A stretch of 64,000 nt of DNA, from contig JAGSHD010000003.1 of assembly GCA_023954715.1 (NCBI GenBank), positions 293,059-357,058 of the forward strand. Reading direction: 5' to 3'. The notes beneath the pieces were generated by a model, which had not been told where the DNA came from, made no database searches, and was given only the letters and a program-made list of their open reading frames with translations. The first letter of the stretch is position 1. Every line of letters begins with the position of its first letter. Positions 37,449 to 46,529 of the stretch are shown one piece after another. The DNA comes from Candidatus Cloacimonadota bacterium. GTDB taxonomy: Bacteria > Muiribacteriota > UBA6191. The position numbers and the translations under genes were made by a program.

Positions 37449-37651
37449 TGCTGATCTAGTTTCGTTTTACTTGAGCTTAAAATAAAGAGTTTTAATTCTG
37501 TAAAGAGGGGGAATCCACATAAGTTTCTCTCATAAATATTGTAACTTGCTTAACTAGTGTAAGAAATATTAACGAATTGACCATACTATTTGATAGAAGA
37601 ACATTTTGAAGACACAACTTATTTGTATCAATTAGAAAAGCCGATGATCGA

Positions 37652-38425
37652 TTAATCCTTAGATACTGATTTACCCAAGTAAAAAATCGACCTACGATTT
37701 TTTGGTATATTCATAGTTACAATACGATCTTTGTCAATTTGGATGACTTTATGATCAGCTCCTGAAGCATGTAAAAATCGATCGCCCTCTGAAAGAAAAT
37801 ATTCTTGATCGAAAAACTTTAAAACTGCTCTTCGTGAACCTTCTATGCCAAAAATATTGAATAACAAAATAGTATTCGACTCAACGTTGTTGGGAGATAA
37901 AGATGATTCGAGTTCATATGTATTTGAATTATAGAGTTTAATATTTTTGATAGATCCATCAAAGTGCATGGACAAAAGTACATTTTTATTAGGAGAGATC
38001 GGTTCAATGGTAGGTGGGGTATGATGTTTATCTGATTCACAATCATATCCGAAACCACCATAGCCAGTATTTGGGGTCATAGGGATTGTAGAACTACTTA
38101 ACTCCATACTTGGGTTAAAGGACATGGTGAAGTGAATATTTTGATCATGGTTTGTAACTTGATAGGACAAATGAATTGGATTTACAAGTTTCTCACTATC
38201 GCCTGTTAAATGTGATAACAACCCAATCTTAATGTCTATAAAATCGTAATAATTACTTAGACTATAGTTGGTTGATAATTTACCCTCAGATTTGTCAAAA
38301 CCCATGATTCTTATGAACTTATCAAGATCAGTTTCAAACTTACTATTTTCAGTATATGATAAAGAGAAGCAAAGCAACCAGAGAACTAACAAAACTATAC
38401 TCGATTTAAAGGTAAATACTTTCAT
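37652..38425 (-). CDS. Exported hypothetical protein
   Basis: A 257-residue protein with a clear signal sequence (MKVFTFKSSIVLLVLWLLCF, cleaved near LSYTENS). The body is beta-rich, with DDxY-free, Ser/Asn-rich strands such as KNVLLSMHFDGSIKNIKLYN and RILHASGADHKV-type turns. The ATG at 38423-38425 follows AGGAG and overlaps the stop of the upstream HAD-like gene in ATGA, so the two are coupled. No family is recognised; it probably acts in the envelope. Confidence 0.6.
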   Translation of the reverse strand: MKVFTFKSSIVLLVLWLLCFSLSYTENSKFETDLDKFIRIMGFDKSEGKLSTNYSLSNYYDFIDIKIGLLSHLTGDSEKLVNPIHLSYQVTNHDQNIHFTMSFNPSMELSSSTIPMTPNTGYGGFGYDCESDKHHTPPTIEPISPNKNVLLSMHFDGSIKNIKLYNSNTYELESSLSPNNVESNTILLFNIFGIEGSRRAVLKFFDQEYFLSEGDRFLHASGADHKVIQIDKDRIVTMNIPKNRRSIFYLGKSVSKD

Positions 38426-38880
38426 AACTCCTCCTTTTGGAGTTGGTTTGAGACAGTATTGACCCAATCATCATCACTTGGAGAAACCAAAATGCACGTA
38501 CAACGCATGGACTCACACTCAATGTGTACGCCAGGTGAATCATCAATTAAATAATCTATTGCGTATAGGTCTGGCATTTTTGAAAATCGATGTGATTTTA
38601 AGGATTTAGTATCATGATCATGAAGGGTTTGATTGACTATTCCTTGAAGAGAAATTCCAAAACTTCGAAACCATAATTTCAAATAGCTGGCATTACGAAG
38701 TGAACTCGTATATATCCATAAATCGTGCTCTTTTGATAGCTTTTTAAGAAGATCTATAGCTCCCGTTCTTAATCTTTCATTAAAAAAGGAGCGCAACCAA
38801 AAACATGTATATGCAGAGCCGGAGTGAAACTCTTTGGTAGTTGGAATTAATGTATCATCTAAATCAAAGGCTATCTTCAT
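38422..38880 (-). CDS. HAD-like phosphatase, FCP1/NIF-type
   Basis: A 152-residue cytoplasmic HAD-superfamily protein. Motif I is IAFDLDDTLIPT; motif II is the Thr/Ser of LWIYTSSLRNASYLKLWF; motif IV is IDYLIDDSPGVH. It has almost no cap domain, as in the FCP1/NIF-like and RNA polymerase CTD phosphatase-like groups. The substrate is unknown. It is coupled by a four-base overlap to the secreted protein gene downstream. Confidence 0.75.
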   Translation of the reverse strand: MKIAFDLDDTLIPTTKEFHSGSAYTCFWLRSFFNERLRTGAIDLLKKLSKEHDLWIYTSSLRNASYLKLWFRSFGISLQGIVNQTLHDHDTKSLKSHRFSKMPDLYAIDYLIDDSPGVHIECESMRCTCILVSPSDDDWVNTVSNQLQKEEL

Positions 38881-38997
38881 AGAGTAAAGGATATGACAAT
38901 TCGCTTAGTTTTTCCACCATTGCCACCATTTTGGCTTTAATTCATTGACTAACATATCCGATTCATCTTGGTTAATTTCAAGCTCTATAGAATGCAA

Positions 38998-39315
38998 CTA
39001 ATTTATATAATCAGTCCAATTGTTACTATAGATTTCAGATTTCTTTGTTTCTAAAGAGTAAGTGTACACAGTATCATTATCGTTAAGAAGAATATAATAA
39101 TACTCTTCACCACCATCACTCCCAATGACAAAGCAGTTGGGCTTATTGATAATTTTTAAAAAGTCTAATTGATTGTAAGATAGTATTATTTCTAAGTCGT
39201 TAACCAACATAAACTCGTGAGAAAAGGAGTGTAGTGTAAAAGGGTAATTTAAGAGAGTATTTTTGTAAAACACTGGTAAGTTGATATTTAGACTATCTTC
39301 TATTTGTTCTATCAT
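38998..39315 (-). CDS. SMI1/KNR4 (SUKH) family protein, immunity-like
   Basis: A 105-residue protein matching the SUKH pattern: IEQIEDSLNINLPVFYKNTL at the start, then the loop IGSDGGEEYYYILLNDNDTV. In bacteria this fold is the commonest immunity module against polymorphic and contact-dependent toxins. No toxin gene is adjacent, so it is an orphan immunity-type gene, or it has another regulatory role. The start ATG at 39315 overlooks an AT-rich upstream region. Confidence 0.72.
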   Translation of the reverse strand: MIEQIEDSLNINLPVFYKNTLLNYPFTLHSFSHEFMLVNDLEIILSYNQLDFLKIINKPNCFVIGSDGGEEYYYILLNDNDTVYTYSLETKKSEIYSNNWTDYIN

Positions 39316-39442
39316 AATATACTGGTATAATTTTTGTTATAGATAAAGTTAAATTTCATCTTACAAGGAAGACCATAGATTTACTATCAATGAAATTATT
39401 AAAAAATAATGTATTCATGACTTTAAAACTGTGAGGACATAA

Positions 39443-39952
39443 TTGAATACTCCCACTTTATACATATTTTCTGGATTACCAGCAAGCGGTAAAAGTACTT
39501 TATCTCGCTTATTAGCTACCCATCTAAAAGCTACACATTTACGCATCGACACAATTGAACAAGGTATCCGAGACTTATGCAGCTTTAAAGTAGAAGGTGA
39601 AGGATATCGATTGTCCTATCGAATAGCCAAGGATAATCTTAGCTTGGGTAATAGTGTTATAGCTGACTCGGTCAATCCCATTGAGCTTACGAGAAACGAA
39701 TGGCAAGATACTGTTAAATCTGTTGATGCCAATTATATCGATATTGAGATCAGTTGTAGTGATCAATACCAACATCGTCAAAGAGTAGAAACACGGGGTG
39801 AAACTGTACGAAACCTAAAAGCACCTACATGGGAAGATGTTATGAATAGAGAATACCAAACTTGGACGAGTGAAATTGTAAAAATTGATACTGCCAATAA
39901 AACAGTTTCTGAGAGCTTTAAAGAGTTACTCGAAAAGTTGGATATTTGTTAA
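39443..39952 (+). CDS. P-loop kinase-like AAA protein
   Basis: A 169-residue protein with Walker A GLPASGKST (residues 11-19) and a kinase-like order: LRIDTIEQGIRD after the P-loop, VIADSVNPIELTRNEW as a Walker B-like block, and an Arg-rich lid region (HRQRVETRGETVRNL). It resembles small-molecule kinases of the gluconokinase/chloramphenicol phosphotransferase/zeta-toxin neighbourhood. The substrate is unknown. The TTG start at 39443 is well supported by GAGGA five bases upstream. It overlaps the convergent gene's end by four bases. Confidence 0.75.
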   Translation: MNTPTLYIFSGLPASGKSTLSRLLATHLKATHLRIDTIEQGIRDLCSFKVEGEGYRLSYRIAKDNLSLGNSVIADSVNPIELTRNEWQDTVKSVDANYIDIEISCSDQYQHRQRVETRGETVRNLKAPTWEDVMNREYQTWTSEIVKIDTANKTVSESFKELLEKLDIC

Positions 39953-40422
39953 GGCTTTAAGTTTTCAAAAATTTTGAAATATTCAATTTTATCAAAAGTA
40001 AATGGACCCAGCTCAATAAATTGTTCCCAAATTTCAGATGGTTCATTTAATTTGTAGTCTGTTTCAAAAATAAAGTCTGACCAGATAACATTGTCTTCAT
40101 GCATATGCAACTTAAAAGAGTAAACTCCACAGCCACTATCTGCACACTCAGGGCAAACATAGAGTTCTACATTCTTATTATAGAGAGATGAATTGGAGTG
40201 ACCAGTAAATTGTGCTATAAATTCTAGCTGAACTTCATCACTAAATCTTCCAAATGGACAAACAAAATTATTGTGACTCAATAATTGACTTAAAGCGATA
40301 TCATTTATGTAGTAATCATAACTTAAATCTGTTCTATCGTTTGTAAAAGTAAATAATCCATCAATCCAAGTCATAAATTTTTTTTCAATAGCAGGCTGTA
40401 CTTTAATCTGAAGAATATCCAT
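39949..40422 (-). CDS. Hypothetical protein with CPECxDxGCG motif
   Basis: A 157-residue soluble protein. The segment ELYVCPECADSGCGVYSFKL, followed by NVIWSDFIFE, forms a Cys-rich beta-hairpin resembling a family of uncharacterised bacterial proteins. The three Cys residues may bind a metal. Its ATG overlaps the stop of the ADP-ribosylglycohydrolase gene (TAATG), so it is translated in step with that enzyme. The function is unknown; partnership with ADP-ribose removal or immunity is a contextual guess. Confidence 0.6.
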   Translation of the reverse strand: MDILQIKVQPAIEKKFMTWIDGLFTFTNDRTDLSYDYYINDIALSQLLSHNNFVCPFGRFSDEVQLEFIAQFTGHSNSSLYNKNVELYVCPECADSGCGVYSFKLHMHEDNVIWSDFIFETDYKLNEPSEIWEQFIELGPFTFDKIEYFKIFENLKP

Positions 40423-41324
40423 TATCTATCCAAATTACTTTTGATAATTTCTTCTATCTTTTTAGATATCTTATATAGATCAGTACGGCGTGGCACTTTA
40501 TCTAATACTTGCTGTGGAACATCACTATGTCCGTAAACATGACCGATAATATTACCATAAATAGATGCATTTATATCTGTATCCCCACCAACCTTTATAA
40601 CATCAAGCATTGTTTGATACTTGCAATTAGATTGTGAATGAAAAAGAGCGCGAAAAACTATTTCAATGGTATGTACTATATACCCAGAGTTTTTTAAGCG
40701 ATGACAATGTTGTACAAAGTCATCAACAGGGCTTTCAAAAACAGATTGGATGCTATCTCGAACCTTACTATCAAACAAAGATTCACAAATCAATTTGTAT
40801 GAACTATCAACACTCATCTTAGAATTCAAGCATTTCATGATCATTAATATAGCTAAAGCTCCTGCGTATGCTTCATCGTTGTTATGCGTAATCTTAGTAA
40901 AATCTCTTATGATTTTTCGGTCGAAAGGGTTGAATGGATCACAAAAATGTATAAGGGGTGAAATACGCATAGCGCAACCATTACCAGCGCTCATTTCACC
41001 AGATACACCACTAGTAAACCAATGAGAGCCAGCTTGCAGACTTAAAAGAGCAGACAAAGTCGCCGCTCCCATACCAGTGATATTACCTAGCTCAAACTCA
41101 GTCAAAAATAATTTTGCACAATTAGCGGGATCTAACCCGTTAACTTCTACAATACTTTTATAGGTAGCAAGAGTTAGTTGACTATCGTCGGAAAGCTGAA
41201 AGTGCTCAGGCACTAAAACATCTTTCACTGGAGGAATAGCTTCATAAGGTATGCCTAAGGCATCTCCTATTTGGCCAAAGACAATACTCGAATACACCTT
41301 ATATGATAGATCAGGTATTATCAT
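40422..41324 (-). CDS. ADP-ribosylglycohydrolase (ARH/DraG family)
   Basis: A 300-residue enzyme that removes ADP-ribose from proteins, nucleic acids or small molecules using two Mg2+ ions. Family motifs are FGQIGDALGIPYE, the metal-binding LSDDSQLTLA, SAGNGCAMRISPLI, THNNDEAYAGAL, and VGGDTDINASIYGNIIG near the C-terminus. All the usual acidic ligands appear present, so activity is likely. The ATG start overlaps the stop of a small upstream gene, and its stop overlaps the next gene's start, making a tightly coupled three-gene set. No ADP-ribosyltransferase gene is visible nearby. Confidence 0.88.
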   Translation of the reverse strand: MIIPDLSYKVYSSIVFGQIGDALGIPYEAIPPVKDVLVPEHFQLSDDSQLTLATYKSIVEVNGLDPANCAKLFLTEFELGNITGMGAATLSALLSLQAGSHWFTSGVSGEMSAGNGCAMRISPLIHFCDPFNPFDRKIIRDFTKITHNNDEAYAGALAILMIMKCLNSKMSVDSSYKLICESLFDSKVRDSIQSVFESPVDDFVQHCHRLKNSGYIVHTIEIVFRALFHSQSNCKYQTMLDVIKVGGDTDINASIYGNIIGHVYGHSDVPQQVLDKVPRRTDLYKISKKIEEIIKSNLDR

Positions 41325-41569
41325 TTCTTAACATGTTCTCTTGTAGCTAAGATAGTTTTTAAATCTTTGTAAGCTTGTTTCCATTGTTTGGTACTTTTAT
41401 ATTCGATATAGTCTAGTTGACCATAATCAGGCTCGTCAACATAACCAACTAAATCTGTATCTTCAAATCTCTCACAGCATTGCAGAAGCCGTTTTAGTCT
41501 AGCGAGTAATTGTTTGGTATTTTGCTTATTTAGCACCTCTATTGATACAATGTTTACTTTACTAGTCAT
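41321..41569 (-). CDS. Small hypothetical protein coupled to ADP-ribosylglycohydrolase
   Basis: An 82-residue acidic/basic mixed helical protein (TKQLLARLKRLLQCCERFED and YKDLKTILATREHVKK are its clearest parts). It ends in an ATGA overlap with the ADP-ribosylglycohydrolase gene. I do not recognise a named family. The strict coupling suggests a partner or substrate-presenting role for the hydrolase; this is inference only. Confidence 0.6.
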   Translation of the reverse strand: MTSKVNIVSIEVLNKQNTKQLLARLKRLLQCCERFEDTDLVGYVDEPDYGQLDYIEYKSTKQWKQAYKDLKTILATREHVKK

Positions 41570-41610
41570 ATCTAATCACTTTAAATTTTTTATGATACAG
41601 GAAGTATACT

Positions 41611-42441
41611 ATGAGCCAAAAATTACTGCAAAACTATTTGAAAAAGTGGTCTTTGGAAAACCCTGTACATCTAACGAATACGGCTACCGCTTACTTGTAT
41701 CACGTTGACTCAAGATTTGGTCCAGCGGTTTTAAAGATTTTTACTGAACTTGGTATAAAAGATGAGTCCTCTGGCACAGACTATTTAAAAGCTTGTGCTG
41801 GTGAGGGTGTAGTTAAGCTGTTTGCTGCCGATGAGGGTGCTCAATTACTTGAATTGCTGCATGGAGAAGGTTTTTCAAAATATAATGATCAAAATGCATC
41901 AGAGATATTTGTCGGTATTTTACGAAACACATTTACTTGTCAAAACATCGCACCTAATCACAAACTTAGATCCCTTGAAAGTTTACTCAATGTCTTTGAG
42001 AGAATAAAGACTCCTACTAATCTAAATATTTTATTTGATAGAGCTAAAAACATCTTTAAACAATTATCAGCTACTCAAGACCGCAATGTTTTATTGCATG
42101 GAGACTTACATCATGAAAACGTAATGAAAAACCAAGATGGACTATACCTCTGTTTTGATCCCAAAGGATTTGTGGGGGATCCTTCTTATGAGATCGCAAC
42201 TATATTAAACAATCCTACAAACTCCCCTCAAATTACACTCGATTTAAGTGTTTTTAAAAATAGAGTGGAGTACTTTTCTAACTCTTTAAACTTACCTGTA
42301 TCACGAATCATTGGATACTTTTATGTGTATCTTTGCCTCAGTATAGCCTGGTCCATAGAAGATGGATGTAATTATCAACAAGAGTCCCAGCTTTTACAGT
42401 TGATTTATCCAAGTGTAAGTGAATTTTTTAATATTGATTGA
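41611..42441 (+). CDS. APH(6)-like aminoglycoside/hydroxyurea phosphotransferase
   Basis: A 276-residue protein of the aminoglycoside 6-phosphotransferase/hydroxyurea resistance family. The catalytic loop and metal-binding segment are LLHGDLHHENVM and FDPKGFVGDPSYEIATIL, which are diagnostic; the N-lobe contains AVLKIFTELG, with the ATP-binding Lys. The members characterised phosphorylate streptomycin or hydroxyurea, but chromosomal copies often have unknown substrates. The product is cytoplasmic. ACAGGAAGTATACT precedes the ATG. It is divergent from the ADP-ribosylglycohydrolase unit, sharing a short upstream region of about 40 bases. Confidence 0.85.
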   Translation: MSQKLLQNYLKKWSLENPVHLTNTATAYLYHVDSRFGPAVLKIFTELGIKDESSGTDYLKACAGEGVVKLFAADEGAQLLELLHGEGFSKYNDQNASEIFVGILRNTFTCQNIAPNHKLRSLESLLNVFERIKTPTNLNILFDRAKNIFKQLSATQDRNVLLHGDLHHENVMKNQDGLYLCFDPKGFVGDPSYEIATILNNPTNSPQITLDLSVFKNRVEYFSNSLNLPVSRIIGYFYVYLCLSIAWSIEDGCNYQQESQLLQLIYPSVSEFFNID

Positions 42442-42635
42442 GTGCACGAATGAAATAACTTTGTGGTAATAACCATGTAAGATCGTCTGGTCTACATTAA
42501 GTTACTTTAAAACACAATTAAGGGATAAATATCTTGTTCAAAATTCATGAAACGTAATTAATCACCGTCCATTGTAGTCTGCAAACGCAATAGGATGATA
42601 TCATGAACTTATAAATTTATGATATGAGGACCACT

Positions 42636-43799
42636 ATGAATAATGCAATACAGGTAAACGCCTCCATTGTTAAAATTATCCACCAATATCAAGAAGACTC
42701 CCTGAAACGTTCTGACTTACGTATTTCATTATGTGAACTAACTGGATTAAACAAATATCAAGTAGAGTCTGCTATCTTGGATTTGGAACGTGTTGAAAGT
42801 AGTCAAAAGTTTGATCTAGAGACACAATTAGAAAGCATCAAAAGATCCTTAGGAATCTACTACTCCACAAAATTACCCGAACTGAGAAAACTATTTATTG
42901 AATACATAAATAAAGACATTATCCTACAAAAGACTATGGATGATCAGTTAGTAGAGTTTCAAAATGCTAAAAATTGTATTAGTCACTGGGATATAGTAAA
43001 AATATTATTATACAATCCTTCTATTTTGGTGCTTCTTGGTATCCTAATAGCAGTATTATCCTTTGATACATTAGTCTATTTGGATTACTTTACTGAACGA
43101 ATTAGCTCACATTACAACGAACCAAAATTCGAAAACTCTTCAACAGTGACTGGTGTAGTTGATAGTAGACGATCTAGCTACTTCGAAAAAGTGTTCATCG
43201 TTGATTATCACTATAGATTGAATGGGCAGGACTTTAAAGAGTACTCCTTTGTCAGAAAACCAATGAATAAGGGAACAAAAGTAAATATACTAGTTGATAA
43301 TAATCAAGCCAATATATCCAAGATAGCAGGGGGCTCTTATACACCAGGAACAATAATGTTACCCCTGAGTAGTTTTGAGATCATAGTTCACATATTAATG
43401 TATGGAGCGTTCTTTTTAATTGCGTATAAAGAGTGGAGTAGATATCAACTTTATCGTACCGGAGATATAGCTTTAACCCAAACAATAGCTATAAGCACTA
43501 AGCCAACTTCAGAAATAGAGAAGGAGGCAATATATACATTTTTAGATCAGGATAAACTAATTAGAAGTGCAAAAGAGGATTATCCTAGATCACAAACTTT
43601 GGTATCGGCACTTGACTACGATATTGTCTTTTATAGTCCTACTAAAAGTGTTCTTTTAAGCTCTTTGGGAGATTTAATTAATTGCATTGATGGACAAATC
43701 AGGCTAAATATTTCAGCAGCAGAGTTCAGAAAGAAAATTTTAGGATTACTAACTTTTGGCTTTTTTATCGCAATATATGCGACCTTCTCTTTTATGTAG
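42636..43799 (+). CDS. Membrane protein, weakly DUF3592-like
   Basis: A 387-residue protein. An N-terminal helical cytoplasmic region of about 120 residues is followed by a membrane helix (ILLYNPSILVLLGILIAVLSF), a beta-rich domain (FIVDYHYRLNGQDFKEYSFV, GTKVNILVDNNQANISKI), a second helix (IIVHILMYGAFFLIAYKEW) and a C-terminal helix. The beta domain recalls DUF3592, but support is weak. GAGGA six bases before the ATG at 42636 favours this start over the ATG at 42624. Its end overlaps the convergent PepSY gene by eight bases. Confidence 0.6.
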   Translation: MNNAIQVNASIVKIIHQYQEDSLKRSDLRISLCELTGLNKYQVESAILDLERVESSQKFDLETQLESIKRSLGIYYSTKLPELRKLFIEYINKDIILQKTMDDQLVEFQNAKNCISHWDIVKILLYNPSILVLLGILIAVLSFDTLVYLDYFTERISSHYNEPKFENSSTVTGVVDSRRSSYFEKVFIVDYHYRLNGQDFKEYSFVRKPMNKGTKVNILVDNNQANISKIAGGSYTPGTIMLPLSSFEIIVHILMYGAFFLIAYKEWSRYQLYRTGDIALTQTIAISTKPTSEIEKEAIYTFLDQDKLIRSAKEDYPRSQTLVSALDYDIVFYSPTKSVLLSSLGDLINCIDGQIRLNISAAEFRKKILGLLTFGFFIAIYATFSFM

Positions 43800-44289
43800 A
43801 TCGACGAGTAAAGTGCTTGAATAGTAAAAGTAACCCTGATAATGCAAGTAAGAGTAAGCCAAAAGCTGAGGGCATTACGATAAAATCTCTTACTTTTGGA
43901 CTCCAATAACTACCTTCATGGATTTTGACAATCAAACTAGTCCTTCGAGGGGCAATTTCTAGAATTTTACCTGTCTCACCGTTCATTTGAACCTGAAGAC
44001 CCTGCTTAGTACGAACTTGGATCACACCTTTGCTAGGAGTTATCTTAAAATAGGAAATATCTGACCAATCTTTAACTTGAGTTTTTGGATTAGCTACTAA
44101 CAGTTTTGTAGTAGCCTCTAAACTAAGCCAGGTTTTAGGTATTTCTTGTTTAATAGTTTTTGGTTGCACCCAAGGAAAGTACGATCGCATTATAAGCATA
44201 AGACCAGTACAAATTGTGATGATCATGGGAATAGTAACCAATAAACCAATAACTCTATGAAGTTTTCTCATGGACTTTTCTTTAAACAT
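43792..44289 (-). CDS. PepSY-associated TM protein
   Basis: A 165-residue inner-membrane protein with two helices (VIGLLVTIPMIITICTGLML and AFGLLLLALSGLLLLFK) flanking a periplasmic PepSY-like region (IQVRTKQGLQVQMNGETGKI). Such proteins occur in iron-reductase and siderophore-related systems and in envelope proteostasis. The His residues at RKLHRVIG and IHEGSYW fit the heme-binding PepSY-TM subgroup. The start may be 44289 or the ATG at 44271 (MRKLHRV). It stands alone and convergent with the preceding gene. Confidence 0.75.
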   Translation of the reverse strand: MFKEKSMRKLHRVIGLLVTIPMIITICTGLMLIMRSYFPWVQPKTIKQEIPKTWLSLEATTKLLVANPKTQVKDWSDISYFKITPSKGVIQVRTKQGLQVQMNGETGKILEIAPRRTSLIVKIHEGSYWSPKVRDFIVMPSAFGLLLLALSGLLLLFKHFTRRST

Positions 44290-44545
44290 TATATCTCTTT
44301 TTGTAAATATTGCATAAGGTAGTAAAACTACACTAAAACATTCTAAAAGTTAACTTTAAAAAATCTCCTATTATTAGCTATAGAAAAATTAAGTAAACTA
44401 TTAAAATCCTAGTGTAATATCATCCCTAGAAAAATTCAATTTACATTTTCTATGTACTTCTCTTTAAAATCCTTTTAATATCAAAATCTGCTATTTAGAT
44501 AACTATAATTACACGAATAAATCATCAATATTTACAGGAGATAAA

Positions 44546-44956
44546 ATGAGATTATTAGAAAAAAATACGGATGTGGCACTATTGATTGTTAGACTCTCGG
44601 TGGGTTTACTTATGTTGTTACATGGGATAGCAAAGATTACTCATGGTATCAGTTTTATTGAAGGAATGGTTACAAATGCAGGCTTGCCAGCTGTGTTTGC
44701 TTATGGAGTCTACATCGGTGAGATTGTTGCACCTCTATTTATTATTGCTGGGTTTCGAACAAGAGTAGCAGCCTTAGTATTTGTAGGAAACTGTGTTGTA
44801 GCCATTGCATTAGCTCATTCTGGGGATATATTTTCACTTACAAAACACGGTGGTTGGGCCATTGAATTATTGGGATTATACATGTTTGGTGCTTTAGCGC
44901 TTATGTTTTCTGGTGGCGGAAAATACGCCGTTTCTAGTAAGCATATCTTAGATTAA
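44546..44956 (+). CDS. DoxX-family membrane protein
   Basis: A 136-residue integral membrane protein with four helices. Family blocks are LLIVRLSVGLLMLLHGIAKI, LPAVFAYGVYIGEIVAPLFI and KHGGWAIELLGLYMFGALAL. DoxX-like proteins are associated with quinone or thiol redox reactions, but most are functionally undefined. The start ATG follows AGGAG. It sits one base from a convergent gene's stop and is otherwise a single-gene unit. Confidence 0.85.
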   Translation: MRLLEKNTDVALLIVRLSVGLLMLLHGIAKITHGISFIEGMVTNAGLPAVFAYGVYIGEIVAPLFIIAGFRTRVAALVFVGNCVVAIALAHSGDIFSLTKHGGWAIELLGLYMFGALALMFSGGGKYAVSSKHILD

Positions 44957-44957
44957 A

Positions 44958-45446
44958 CTATAGTTTTCTAGGGTCTTCTATAAAATCAATTGCATTTTTG
45001 TCTCGTAAATATACTAAGACACTCTTGTAAAAACTATATCGACCATCATACCAAGGTAAAATTTCATTTCTAGTTTTGTTACATTGATTTTGTGGAGGAC
45101 CACTACATTGTGCCTCGGGTGTCCAACCTTTTGCATGATTTACACACCACACATTGCCATGAACATCACTACGGTAAGTGTTTTCTTCACTAAATCCAGG
45201 ATCTTTAAAAGTCTTTGCATCCAATTGAAGAAGAGCATAAAACTCAAGTGAGTTTTGATCATTTAGGTAGAACCCCAGATCTAAGGTCTGAGATAATTTA
45301 GATTGTATCAAATCTTGATTTTTAACACATGCCCTAGCATTAGAGTTTTGTCTAGCACATGTACCAAAGCACCTTGAAAAATGTAAATATATATAGCTAA
45401 CAAGAAATAAACACAATAGTAATTTGAATATTTGAAACTTACTCAT
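44958..45446 (-). CDS. Exported or membrane-anchored Cys-rich protein
   Basis: A 162-residue protein with a single N-terminal hydrophobic helix (FKLLLCLFLVSYIYLHFSRC) and about eight Cys residues in the remaining domain, such as GTCARQNSNARAC and CVNHAKGWTPEAQCSG. The Cys content suggests disulfides in the periplasm. No family is recognised. It begins one base from the end of the AraC-type regulator gene's stop and could be co-transcribed with it. Confidence 0.55.
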   Translation of the reverse strand: MSKFQIFKLLLCLFLVSYIYLHFSRCFGTCARQNSNARACVKNQDLIQSKLSQTLDLGFYLNDQNSLEFYALLQLDAKTFKDPGFSEENTYRSDVHGNVWCVNHAKGWTPEAQCSGPPQNQCNKTRNEILPWYDGRYSFYKSVLVYLRDKNAIDFIEDPRKL

Positions 45447-45447
45447 A

Positions 45448-46317
45448 TCATACTTGATTTAAGTTACTTGGTGGATAGCCAAAGTATCGCTTAAACTCTC
45501 GACTAAATTGAGTAACACTTTCATAACCTACGTTACGAGCTACGGAGTTTACTTTGAGTTTTTCATCACTAAGCATATTACGTGCTTTATTCAGTCGCAC
45601 TTTTTTAACATACTGAATGGGAGAACAAGAAGTAATCTCTTTAAATGCTCGATGAAAACCGGATATACTCATGTGAGAAAGATTGGCTAATTGCTCTACA
45701 TTAACTGATTTATTAAACTCACTGTGTATTTGCTTCAGTGATTTATCGATCTTTGAAATTGTAGTATTTTGCGCTGTTAGTGCATACAAGGCAGATGCAT
45801 TTTCACTACACATGATTTTGTATATTATTTCACTGATAATACCCGGAGTAACAATAGTACTTTCTACTGGGCACTTTAAAGAGTGTAGCAATCTAACAAC
45901 GATTGCATTAAAGTCTTTTGTGGAATTAGTAACAAATAAGGATTGAGATTGATCAAAATCTTTAAAACTATGGGTCATTCTATGCTGATGCATTGTATCA
46001 ATCACATTGTTTAATACCTTCATATCAATATCAATGGACATACAAATAAATGGCTCTTTTGGGGATCCAAAAGTTTCACATTCAGCAGGAATAGGAACAG
46101 ATACTACAAGATAGCTATTTGGATTATAACGATAGGTTTGTTCACCAACATGAATCACCTTGTTACCTTGGCCTACGATAATTATTCCTTGTTGATATAT
46201 AAGCGGTCCCGGTGGAACATATTTTGATGCCTTATAGATTTTCACGCAATCGTGATAAGTTTGATTGAGCCCATCGCCCTTTGTTAAACTGTCCATTAAC
46301 TGTGATATTGAAGTCAT
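45448..46317 (-). CDS. yqhC: AraC-family regulator, YqhC-like
   Basis: A 289-residue transcription factor. The N-terminal AraC_N cupin (MTSISQLMDSLTKGDGLN at the start, then YRYNPNSYLVVSVPIPAECE) is followed by two helix-turn-helix motifs at the C-terminus (NVEQLANLSHMSISGFHRAF and VNSVARNVGYESVTQFSREF). It is divergent from a yqhD gene, as in enteric bacteria where YqhC activates yqhD in response to aldehydes. The start at 46317 follows AGGA with five-base spacing; an upstream frame to 46401 is not family-like. The 210-base gap between the two genes should contain its operator. Confidence 0.85.
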   Translation of the reverse strand: MTSISQLMDSLTKGDGLNQTYHDCVKIYKASKYVPPGPLIYQQGIIIVGQGNKVIHVGEQTYRYNPNSYLVVSVPIPAECETFGSPKEPFICMSIDIDMKVLNNVIDTMHQHRMTHSFKDFDQSQSLFVTNSTKDFNAIVVRLLHSLKCPVESTIVTPGIISEIIYKIMCSENASALYALTAQNTTISKIDKSLKQIHSEFNKSVNVEQLANLSHMSISGFHRAFKEITSCSPIQYVKKVRLNKARNMLSDEKLKVNSVARNVGYESVTQFSREFKRYFGYPPSNLNQV

Positions 46318-46529
46318 GTTCATCCTACTTTGTATAAAGTAAGTATAGAGGATGTTTTGCAATATGTATCTAATTCTACAGATAAAAGCAGAATTAGGCA
46401 TGATATTTGGAGTATTAGCTATTCCAATGGGCTAAATTGTAGAGTTATAATAGATTCAAATAAAGCATGAAAAAAAAATGGATTCATAGATACAATTGCA
46501 CTGAGTCCACTATTTTAAAAGGAACGACA

